Notes: generated by a model not told the origin, from the sequence alone. Shown: positions 1 to 6,737, counted from the stretch's first letter. The stretch is DNA of 6,839 nucleotides from Candidatus Poseidoniaceae archaeon (GCA_013329355.1 DUKK01000038.1:1-6839), one strand, 5' to 3'. Numbers and translations: made by a program.

Positions 1-1
1 A

Positions 2-70
2 AGGGACACTGAAAGGCATCGTAAGGTGTTGATAAACATTCAGCCAACGGCATTTTTCGATAACCCTTAA
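2..70 (+). CDS. possible C-terminal tail of an upstream gene (partial)
   Basis: A reading frame is open from the left edge of the window and stops at a TAA at 68-70, giving about 22 residues that end in QPTAFFDNP. I do not recognise the protein. A stretch this short can stay open by chance, and the opposite strand is also open over much of the same bases, so support is weak. If real, the gene would end 35 bases before subunit II and could be the previous member of the operon. The stop codon lies inside the palindrome at 64-73. Confidence 0.25.
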   Translation, partial: RDTERHRKVLINIQPTAFFDNP

Positions 71-73
71 GGG
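64..73. repeat. perfect 10-base palindrome upstream of the oxidase operon
   Basis: The sequence CCCTTAAGGG is a perfect inverted repeat with no spacer, 32 bases before the start of subunit II. It could be a binding site for a dimeric regulator or simply chance. With no loop it is a poor hairpin former, so a terminator role is unlikely. No convincing archaeal TATA box or BRE sits nearby in a position that would settle where transcription begins. Confidence 0.35.
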
Positions 74-105
74 CTACTAGAGGGGCGGATAATCAGGTCA
101 AGTCC

Positions 106-1092
106 ATGGTGGCAGAGGATACCGTTTTTTCAGTACTCTACGACAAATTTCTTTTTTGGGGCATCATCGTAGGAATTATCACTTTCGCGTGGTTATTATA
201 CGCGATGATTAGGTATCGTGCCAGCATTGTACCAGACACTACTGATCTAGACCATATTGTCGTTGGTTCCTTCCCTGTCGACCGGCATAACACCAAACTT
301 GAGGTATTATTTTATGTCGTGCCAACTATCATTGTGGTATGGCTCGTAGTGCTTGCACTCGCATCTAACACTGCAGTATGGGTGATTCCTGATGAGGAAG
401 AGGCTTTTGATGTCGAGGTCATTGGCCAACAATGGTTTTGGGAATTCAATTACAAAGATGAATTGACTTGGCAAGACGATGCTCGTTTGACAGGCATCGA
501 CGTTGTGTGGAGCGATAGCGACGATAATGTTACTATCCAGCATATAGCTAATACTGACGCCACCAATGTCACGATAACCGTTGGTCCAGATACAGAATCA
601 TACCCGCTCGATGTATCCACTGGTTCAACAATCATAGAGAAAACCTTCAGGAAATTCTCTGCTTTAGCGGTGGTAGTTGAGGACTCGACGGGTAACGAAT
701 TACATCGTTGGGGCCACATACCAATAAATCACAAATTATCCACGGCTGCAGGTGAGCATTTGATTATTCCATGCGATGATGAAGTCGTGCTAAATTTATT
801 TTCTCACTCGTCTGATTACAGCGACCTAAACAGTACATATTGGGGTGTTCAACACTCCTTTTGGGTACCTGAATGGGGAATCAAGGAAGATTTAGTGCCT
901 GGCTTGGAAGGTGGCACAGTCATGTGGTTCATGGCTGATGATCCCGGGACTTTCCCAATCCGTTGTGCCGAATATTGCGGACTGGACCACTCTAAGATGA
1001 TCGGCTATGTGGATGTAGTCTCTCCAATCAGTTACGGTGCTGGATACTGCGACGATGATTCTGGCGTAGAAAAAGAAGGAGGCACCAACTAA
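106..1092 (+). CDS. coxB: heme-copper oxidase subunit II (CuA subunit)
   Basis: This subunit accepts electrons from a soluble donor at a binuclear CuA centre on the outer membrane face and passes them to heme a in subunit I. Two membrane helices are visible at about residues 16-36 and 67-87, followed by the aromatic electron-entry motif QQWFWEFNY (108-116). The CuA ligands are complete: His250 in VQHSFWVP, then Cys287, Glu289, Cys291, His295 and Met298 in CAEYCGLDHSKM. At 328 residues it is longer than most family members because about 80-100 extra residues lie between the aromatic motif and the CuA strand (roughly 118-215), and that stretch carries sequons at Asn141 and Asn154. There is no heme c or extra cupredoxin fusion. 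The ATG at 106 is the first start after an in-frame stop at 61-63; a GTG follows directly. Only a weak AGGT lies upstream. Its stop overlaps the subunit I start by one base. Confidence 0.96.
   Translation: MVAEDTVFSVLYDKFLFWGIIVGIITFAWLLYAMIRYRASIVPDTTDLDHIVVGSFPVDRHNTKLEVLFYVVPTIIVVWLVVLALASNTAVWVIPDEEEAFDVEVIGQQWFWEFNYKDELTWQDDARLTGIDVVWSDSDDNVTIQHIANTDATNVTITVGPDTESYPLDVSTGSTIIEKTFRKFSALAVVVEDSTGNELHRWGHIPINHKLSTAAGEHLIIPCDDEVVLNLFSHSSDYSDLNSTYWGVQHSFWVPEWGIKEDLVPGLEGGTVMWFMADDPGTFPIRCAEYCGLDHSKMIGYVDVVSPISYGAGYCDDDSGVEKEGGTN
1076..1082 (+). promoter_or_regulatory. strong ribosome binding site for subunit I
   Basis: AAGGAGG lies inside the last codons of subunit II, nine bases before the ATG at 1092. 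It is the clearest Shine-Dalgarno match in the window. It supports starting subunit I at 1092, upstream of the signal peptide and the extra N-terminal domain, rather than at an internal Met nearer the oxidase core. Confidence 0.75.
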
Positions 1093-3419
1093 TGCGTGTC
1101 AGAACCATTACCCTACTATCAATTGTGTTAATTTCCTTGGTTATGGTACCGCAATTGGATGCTGCTCCTGGCGGGATAGGTTCAGCCGGTGACAACGGCT
1201 GTTCATGTCACGGCGGCGAGTCTTCAGATACTGTGGTGACAGTAACGGGCCTTCCGGAAGTATACAATTCTAGCGAGACATATCTGTTTACAGTAACTGT
1301 AACCAATGATGTAATGGAAATACACAACGGTGGTAGTACGGAAGGAGCAGATCCATGGAATGGCCGTGCTGGCGGTTTCAGATTATTAGCCTCCAAAGGA
1401 AGTGTAGTTTCTGTTGATCCCACGTTCGCTAAGGAGATGGACGGTGGCCTGACTCACACTGCTGAAAGTAACCACGTTAGATCATGGGATTTTGAGTGGA
1501 CAGCACCTGCTGATGATTCACAATTTGTTGACTTTAAGATTTATGGCAATGCGGTAAATGGCGGCAACGGATTCAATGGAGATATGTGGAATAGTTTCGA
1601 GACCACTATTGCAGGTTTCTCAGCCGGTGAAATGGCACCGAGTGTCAGAGCATTAGTTCTCTTACTTACCGCCATCGCGCTCGCTCTAGGGTTGATTCTG
1701 CTCGGCGTGATGTGGGTTTACTACTCTCGAAACCCTGATACTTTCAGCATCTACAGTTTCTGGAGTTACCTCAAACCATGGTTAACTACAACCGACCACA
1801 AGCAAGTAGGTATCATGTATTTCTTGTATGGTTTCTTCTTCTTCCTGGTTGGTGGATTCTTGGCGCTATTATTCAGGATTCAACTAGCTGTTCCAGAGAA
1901 TACTTTCCTTACTGAGACGGAGTATAACTCGTTCTTTACACTACACGGAACCACTATGATTTTCTTGGCTGCCATGCCAATGATAGCAGGTTTCATGAAT
2001 TATGTTCTTCCACTGCAGATTGGCGCTAAGGACCTAGCATTCCCACGCATCAACGCAATGGGACTGTGGATGCTGGTATTCTCTAGCCCGCTAATCTATA
2101 CTGGGATTTTCACTGGCGAAGCCGCTGACATCACCTGGGTTATGTATCCACCATATTCGTCGCTTACTGAAGCTAACCTTGGAGAGGGCTTGTCGCAATA
2201 TGGTGCCAACTTGGGGACTACTGCGTTCTTATCAGGCATGTTCATGCTCGGTGCTTCATCAACACTCGGTGGTGTTAACTTTATCACGACCGTGTTTACT
2301 ATGCGAGCACCCGGTGTTACATGGATGAAGATGCCGTTGTTCACATGGTCGGTATTCGTGAGCGTATTCATGCTTTACATGTCACTTCCAGCACTCATCA
2401 TCGGTCTTGTATTCTTGCTGTTCGATCATACTATCGGCACGGTGTTCTTTACCAGTGGTGGAGATAGCTTACTGTTCCAGCATTTGTTCTGGTTCTTCGG
2501 TCATCCTGAGGTATATGTAGTGATTATTCCGGCATTCGGTATTGTCTCTGAGGTACTTGCGACCAGCGCTAGAAGGTCTATATTCGGCTACAAATCGATG
2601 GTATTTGCGATGGCCGGCATTGGTGTTGTTGGGTTCATTGTTTGGGGTCACCACATGCTAACTTCTGGAATGGATGCATTTTGGCGTGCTGCCTTCATGA
2701 TTACTACAATGGCGGTTGCAATACCGACGGGTGCTAAGATATTCAACTGGTTAGCAACCATATGGGGTGGCAGTTTAGTCATGAAAACTCACACTCTGTG
2801 GTCCCTAGGTTTCTTAGTTACTTTCACGCTTGGTGGCATCTCTGGAATGTTCTTCCCAGTTGCTGGATTAGACGTTCACTTCCATGATTCCTACTTCGTT
2901 GTCGCACACTTCCACTATGTATTCATCGGTGGAACTGTGTTTGGAATTTTGTCTGGAGTGTATTACTGGTATCCGAAGGTAACCGGTAGAAAACTCAATG
3001 AAACCCTCGGCATGTGGCATTTCCTGATTGGTTTCTCCTCATACAATGCGGCATTCTGGCCAATGCACAAGCTTGGTATCATGGGTATGCCGAGAAGAAC
3101 CCACTCTTATTTGGAGGAAACCGGCTTTGCAGAATACAATCTAGCGGTTAGCATCTTTGCGTTTATCTTCGGATTAAGTCAACTACTCTTAGTATGGAAT
3201 ATTTTCGCATCCGGGCGCAGTGGCGAGCCTGTTGGTAAAGATCCGTGGGGTGGATGGTCGCTTGAATGGTCAACAACCTCGCCGCCGCCAACCCCGTCAT
3301 TCCATGATATCCCAACTCAGGGCGATATGAATGAATTGTACGGTCATCACAACCATGATGAGGACAAGACGACGGTAGCCGAAAAATTGTGGAAAGCCAA
3401 ACCAAAGGGGGCTGAATGA
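1092..3419 (+). CDS. coxA: heme-copper oxidase subunit I with N-terminal secreted CxCHG domain
   Basis: This is the catalytic subunit that reduces O2 to water and pumps protons. The core runs from about residue 220 to 735. Its ligands are all present: His285 and His608 for low-spin heme a, His606 for heme a3, and His471, His520 and His521 for CuB, with Tyr475 placed for the His-Tyr cross-link (GHPEVY). D-channel residues Asn303, Asp314, Asn321 and Glu473 and K-channel Lys549 are kept, which marks the A1 subfamily. The MPRR motif at 666-669 matches the heme-propionate arginines. Ahead of the core are a signal peptide (about 1-24), an outside domain (about 28-178) opening with GCSCHGG (Cys37, Cys39, His40), and an extra membrane helix (about 185-210). 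This topology delivers the core N-terminus to the cytoplasm as expected. The outside domain resembles the Reeler/choice-of-anchor V type, a moderate call. The tail is His-rich (GHHNH, 751-755). At 775 residues it is well above the usual 530-600. Confidence 0.97.
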   Translation: MRVRTITLLSIVLISLVMVPQLDAAPGGIGSAGDNGCSCHGGESSDTVVTVTGLPEVYNSSETYLFTVTVTNDVMEIHNGGSTEGADPWNGRAGGFRLLASKGSVVSVDPTFAKEMDGGLTHTAESNHVRSWDFEWTAPADDSQFVDFKIYGNAVNGGNGFNGDMWNSFETTIAGFSAGEMAPSVRALVLLLTAIALALGLILLGVMWVYYSRNPDTFSIYSFWSYLKPWLTTTDHKQVGIMYFLYGFFFFLVGGFLALLFRIQLAVPENTFLTETEYNSFFTLHGTTMIFLAAMPMIAGFMNYVLPLQIGAKDLAFPRINAMGLWMLVFSSPLIYTGIFTGEAADITWVMYPPYSSLTEANLGEGLSQYGANLGTTAFLSGMFMLGASSTLGGVNFITTVFTMRAPGVTWMKMPLFTWSVFVSVFMLYMSLPALIIGLVFLLFDHTIGTVFFTSGGDSLLFQHLFWFFGHPEVYVVIIPAFGIVSEVLATSARRSIFGYKSMVFAMAGIGVVGFIVWGHHMLTSGMDAFWRAAFMITTMAVAIPTGAKIFNWLATIWGGSLVMKTHTLWSLGFLVTFTLGGISGMFFPVAGLDVHFHDSYFVVAHFHYVFIGGTVFGILSGVYYWYPKVTGRKLNETLGMWHFLIGFSSYNAAFWPMHKLGIMGMPRRTHSYLEETGFAEYNLAVSIFAFIFGLSQLLLVWNIFASGRSGEPVGKDPWGGWSLEWSTTSPPPTPSFHDIPTQGDMNELYGHHNHDEDKTTVAEKLWKAKPKGAE

Positions 3420-4726
3420 TGAGCGGTTTCAATAATCATGTTGACAATTCCGTTTGGGGCAGAGCCGTTTTGATGGCTGGAGCAATACTGACTATTGGCA
3501 TTGTTGCTTTCGCCGCATTGGGACTCGGCGTTGGGAGCGTCAAGCACGACGAGTATATGGAAGCCAAAGGTGAGTATAAAGAGGCATTAAAAGACACTTC
3601 TCTGACTGAGAGCGAGCTATACAAGATTCATCACCATGAAATCGACGCTCACCTATCATATCTGACCTACTGGGTCGCAGGAGTTACAATACTCGCAATC
3701 AGTGGGATATACGCGATTTTCTTGGGTGTTGGTGGCTTCTTTAATTCCATACAGCCACAGGAAGATCACGGGCATGACGATCATCATGATGATCACCACG
3801 ACGATCATCATGGTTCTGCATCACCGATAGTATTCTGTGCTGGTGTGTTACTATTCTTGATAGGCTTCCCTGATTTTGTTGAGGGGATGAGAGCACTGCT
3901 CTCTCAAGGTGGCACTTTCGCCCCGGGCGATATGGTGCTAAGCACTATCGGTTTGACCATTATCATGATTGGTGTTGCTAATTGGTGGCGTGAAGATTTG
4001 CCGTTCATCGGATATGGTGAGCAAATCGCTACATCTGCTCCATTCGAAGGTGAACACATCAGAAAAGCTGGATTATGGGTTTTCATCATGTCTGAAGTCA
4101 TGGTATTCGCAACCTTCTTTTCATCATACCTGAGAATACGCACAGAATGGTGTACTAAGTGGGCATTCGATGAGGGTAGATGCGGTGTCGGCATGACTGA
4201 AGGTGACATTGTGATGACAGCATCAGATTACCTTCGACCAGACGGTCATGCTGGAACGGGTGACTTTTGGACTATGCTACCAGGCGCAGTCAATACTTTT
4301 GCTCTGATTATCTCATCATATACTATCGTCCTGGCGCTGAAGACAGCCAAATCAAAGGATTGGGAAGCACCCAAAGGCGCATTGAAGTTCCTCTTGCCCG
4401 ATAAGAAAACGGCGGTTAGAAATTACCTCATTGCGACCTTAGCCCTTGGTTCAATGTTTATTGTCTTGAAGCTTGTTGAATGGAGCCACTTAGTCGCTGA
4501 GGGTTTTACCGTTGGCACGGTTCAAGGTTCAATTTTCTATGTTGCTACCGGCGCACACGGTTTGCACGTATTCGTGGGATTGTTAATAATGCTGTATCTA
4601 GTATTCAAGGCTGACACGATTGGTTATGATGAAGACAACGGTCAAGGAATCGAATATTTCGGTCTCTATTGGCACTTTGTTGATCTAGCGTGGGTAGTAA
4701 TCTTCCCAGCATTCTATTTGTATTGA
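3416..4726 (+). CDS. coxC: heme-copper oxidase subunit III with two-helix N-terminal extension
   Basis: Subunit III stabilises subunit I and its proton uptake and has no metal centre. The conserved part is residues 135-436, with seven predicted helices starting near 136-152 and 173-190 (ending ANWWRED). It also shows RKAGLWVFIMSEVMVFATFF with Glu227, Glu355 in the next helices, GAHGLHVFVGL (His381, His384), and the closing YWHFVDLAWVVIF. Before it come about 134 unusual residues: helix 17-38, an outside loop 41-83 rich in charge and His, helix 84-108, and a cytoplasmic linker with DDHH three times (121-132). Two added helices keep the core N-terminus inside, as in the family. I do not recognise the extension. 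The start overlaps the subunit I stop by four bases; a second ATG at 3419 is better spaced from the GGGGG at 3407-3411 and may be the true start. Confidence 0.93.
   Translation: MMSGFNNHVDNSVWGRAVLMAGAILTIGIVAFAALGLGVGSVKHDEYMEAKGEYKEALKDTSLTESELYKIHHHEIDAHLSYLTYWVAGVTILAISGIYAIFLGVGGFFNSIQPQEDHGHDDHHDDHHDDHHGSASPIVFCAGVLLFLIGFPDFVEGMRALLSQGGTFAPGDMVLSTIGLTIIMIGVANWWREDLPFIGYGEQIATSAPFEGEHIRKAGLWVFIMSEVMVFATFFSSYLRIRTEWCTKWAFDEGRCGVGMTEGDIVMTASDYLRPDGHAGTGDFWTMLPGAVNTFALIISSYTIVLALKTAKSKDWEAPKGALKFLLPDKKTAVRNYLIATLALGSMFIVLKLVEWSHLVAEGFTVGTVQGSIFYVATGAHGLHVFVGLLIMLYLVFKADTIGYDEDNGQGIEYFGLYWHFVDLAWVVIFPAFYLY
3776..3811 (+). repeat. three tandem 12-base units encoding DDHH
   Basis: Three in-frame copies of the pattern GAY-GAT-CAY-CAY encode residues 121-132 of subunit III. 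The copies differ only at third codon positions. They sit in the linker between the N-terminal two-helix extension and the oxidase core, preceded by EDHGH (116-120). Such an Asp/His run could bind Cu, Zn or Ni, or be a flexible linker grown by replication slippage. By topology it should be in the cytoplasm. Confidence 0.85.
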
Positions 4727-4731
4727 GGTGA
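4725..4731 (+). promoter_or_regulatory. ribosome binding site for subunit IV
   Basis: GAGGTGA overlaps the stop codon of subunit III and lies four bases before the ATG at 4736. It fits the 3' end of archaeal and bacterial 16S rRNA and supports the chosen start and translation as part of the same transcript. Confidence 0.65.
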
Positions 4732-4735
4732 TTAA

Positions 4736-5125
4736 ATGGGCGAACATGCAGTAACAGGATTAGAAAAATGGCTACTTGACAAAACTGGCAAAGACATCTA
4801 CTTCTGGAATTTCCAAGTATTGATGTTCTTTACTCTGTTTGAAGTAGCTGCTGTTTTCTTTACCGAAATCCCTGGCACCAGCATTGCAATAACTAGATTC
4901 ATGGTTTGGGGCATACTTATTGTTGTTGGAATAATCAAGGGTTATGGTATTGCTGCGTACTTCATGCATTTGCGCGGTGACCCTAGAATTTACACCAGAA
5001 CAGCGCTATTTCCGGTGCTGTTTGTTCTACTGATGATGTGGGGCATTGGATTGTCTAACCCTGAAGCAATAACAGAGTTACCATCATGGTGCACACCCGA
5101 TTGGGATTACGCGACAAATAGATGA
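4736..5125 (+). CDS. coxD: heme-copper oxidase subunit IV (small membrane subunit)
   Basis: This is a 129-residue membrane protein with three predicted helices at about 26-44, 52-72 and 90-106. The segment KGYGIAAYFMHLRGDPR (68-84) matches the hallmark of prokaryotic subunit IV, in which a Lys in the second helix is followed by an aromatic stretch and MHL. The family is a non-catalytic accessory subunit of caa3- and bo3-type oxidases, thought to help assembly or stabilise the CuB site. The order II-I-III-IV supports the call. A hydrophilic tail of about 20 residues with one Cys (119) follows the last helix. The name is by family and position; ctaF or cyoD-like would be equivalent labels. Confidence 0.88.
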   Translation: MGEHAVTGLEKWLLDKTGKDIYFWNFQVLMFFTLFEVAAVFFTEIPGTSIAITRFMVWGILIVVGIIKGYGIAAYFMHLRGDPRIYTRTALFPVLFVLLMMWGIGLSNPEAITELPSWCTPDWDYATNR

Positions 5126-5158
5126 AGCATTGATATAACTCCAGCCTCAGGTTGTTGC

Positions 5159-6706
5159 ATGGTTTCCAAAAAGTCACTGTTAGCGGCTATGGTTATACTG
5201 ATGTTCTGCATCTCTGCTATACCAACTGCTACGGCTTACAAAGGCTACCAATTGTCAAGGGGTCCAGTGGATGATTTTACCCTTACCAATCAGGATAACT
5301 TACAGATGAACCTAACAGACTTCCGGGGCGACGTCGTGGTAGTTGCGTTCATCTTCACCAAGTGCCCAGATGTTTGTCCAATTATCACTCAACTACTGCG
5401 CACCGTTCAGGATGAACTCGGTGAGGAGTACCAACAACATGTCTCGATTATTTCAGTTACAGTTGATCCCGGCTACGATACGCCCGAGCAACTCAAAGCC
5501 TACACTGAGATGCACGGTGCAGACTGGCCCCACCTGACTGGTGAATTGGCATATATGGAAGGTATATGGGACAGTTTTGGTTTAGTCGTCCAGAAAAATG
5601 TCCTTGCTGCTCATTTGGGTGAAATCAATGGTCACCAGTCAGCTGATTCTACGGTAGTCTTTGTGAACCAATCTGGCGTTGTTGTTGAATTGATGAATAC
5701 ACCAACTGCTTGGTCAACTACTAAATTCGCTGCCCAAGAGGCTGGTTGGGAATTGAACTATTCGGTCCATTCAGAATATGGCACTATGCTGACCGGCATC
5801 AACGGAATCGACGCTCCAGAGGATTATTCTTGGTATTGGAAACTAATGGCTTTCAATTCCGAGACAGAGTCTTGGGACGAGTCCGCTGGGGGCGTTGATT
5901 CGGTCGAACATCCAAACAGTGCTAATGTTGCATGGTTGGCATCGACAGCCGACGCTTCACTACTGGAGACTCCGAGTGACAATACCTCGTCAGTGTCAGT
6001 AGTTTTCCCCGACAATACCTCCACCAGCCAGGTTATCACAGAATACACTGGCTGGCAATTAACCACTTCAGCATTTGACGGCGCAGGCATCAGTTTCACG
6101 GCGCCGGAGTCACAGTGGGGCCATTATATGGAGACCATTGATGGTGAGTCTCCTGCCGATGATAACAATAGTTGGTGGTGGGAATTGCATCAGTGGAATG
6201 AGACCTCGACATTATGGGAATCAAGTGATGTCGGAATGGATTCAATCGTCGATCCAACCTATCTTGCATGGGCGCCAAACTATACCGATGACTCGACAAT
6301 CCCTGCGCCGGGAGCCTACACCGAAGACAACGGCCAAGTCTGTAACGGGCACGGCTGGGAAATGGGCAGTGGTGCAAACAAACACTGCATGTGTAATGAA
6401 GGATATGAGTGGCCAGAAGACTCAATGTTATCGTGCGTGCTCGCAGATGTTGAAGAGGAATACTATGTCGGACATTCTACCACGACACTAATTCTAGACA
6501 CTCAGAGGCGTCCGGCAATTGCCTGGACTGGAGACAGCTGGAACGTCCAGGAGTTCATTGGTGACTTAGAGAGCTTAGTTGAAAATGAAGGTTTAGTTGA
6601 GGTTGAATCAAGCGGAATTCCCGGTTTTACCGCTATTGCTAGCATCGCAGCAATCTCCATTGCTGCCATCAGAATAGGTAGAAAACAACTCAACAAAGAG
6701 CGATAA
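5159..6706 (+). CDS. SCO-family copper chaperone with inserted DUF4430-like repeats and archaeosortase-type C-terminus
   Basis: SCO proteins are thioredoxin-fold copper carriers that mature the CuA site of subunit II, which fits the position after subunits II-I-III-IV. A signal peptide covers about 1-26. The N-terminal SCO part (about 30-155) has the copper motif TKCPDVCP with Cys69 and Cys73, and SVTVDP at 99-104. Two related repeats follow (about 163-262 and 276-373), each with GW-x-L, an I(D/N)G core, a WYW or WWW cluster, W(D/E)-S and AW near the end; they resemble DUF4430. A Cys-rich segment (395-426, CNGHG then CMCNEGY) looks like a partial EGF fold. Residues 433-480 then read like the missing end of a SCO domain, with GHSTTTLILD (His439). 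His159 is a rival copper ligand. The end (486-515) is PGF, a helix and a basic tail. Eight N-x-S/T sequons occur. At 515 residues it is over twice the usual SCO length. Confidence 0.87.
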   Translation: MVSKKSLLAAMVILMFCISAIPTATAYKGYQLSRGPVDDFTLTNQDNLQMNLTDFRGDVVVVAFIFTKCPDVCPIITQLLRTVQDELGEEYQQHVSIISVTVDPGYDTPEQLKAYTEMHGADWPHLTGELAYMEGIWDSFGLVVQKNVLAAHLGEINGHQSADSTVVFVNQSGVVVELMNTPTAWSTTKFAAQEAGWELNYSVHSEYGTMLTGINGIDAPEDYSWYWKLMAFNSETESWDESAGGVDSVEHPNSANVAWLASTADASLLETPSDNTSSVSVVFPDNTSTSQVITEYTGWQLTTSAFDGAGISFTAPESQWGHYMETIDGESPADDNNSWWWELHQWNETSTLWESSDVGMDSIVDPTYLAWAPNYTDDSTIPAPGAYTEDNGQVCNGHGWEMGSGANKHCMCNEGYEWPEDSMLSCVLADVEEEYYVGHSTTTLILDTQRRPAIAWTGDSWNVQEFIGDLESLVENEGLVEVESSGIPGFTAIASIAAISIAAIRIGRKQLNKER

Positions 6707-6737
6707 TTGGTATTAATTGCCACTAAATCCATAGGGC

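Noticed and set aside
1..53. Divergent minus-strand gene starting at 53
   Set aside because: Only 17 residues are visible, with no recognisable motif or clear ribosome site, and a plus-strand frame is equally open. Kept as a finding, not a feature.
20..66. TATA box for the oxidase operon
   Set aside because: Several A/T-rich bits (around 31-40 and 54-63) are present, but none matches an archaeal TATA plus BRE well, and the gene may be inside a longer operon.
1200..1211. The Cys-Cys-His motif in the subunit I N-terminal domain as a heme c site
   Set aside because: The sequence is C-S-C-H, with one residue between the Cys. Covalent heme c needs CxxCH, so this is not a cytochrome c domain by motif.
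3904..4209. 101-codon minus-strand frame opposite subunit III
   Set aside because: It is antisense to a strongly conserved membrane gene; the translation has no domain or start signal and is best seen as a shadow.
6075..6491. Overlapping 138-codon plus-strand frame inside the SCO gene
   Set aside because: It overlaps in another frame a gene with clear domains, has no ribosome site, and its Arg/Ser/Thr-rich translation shows no motif.
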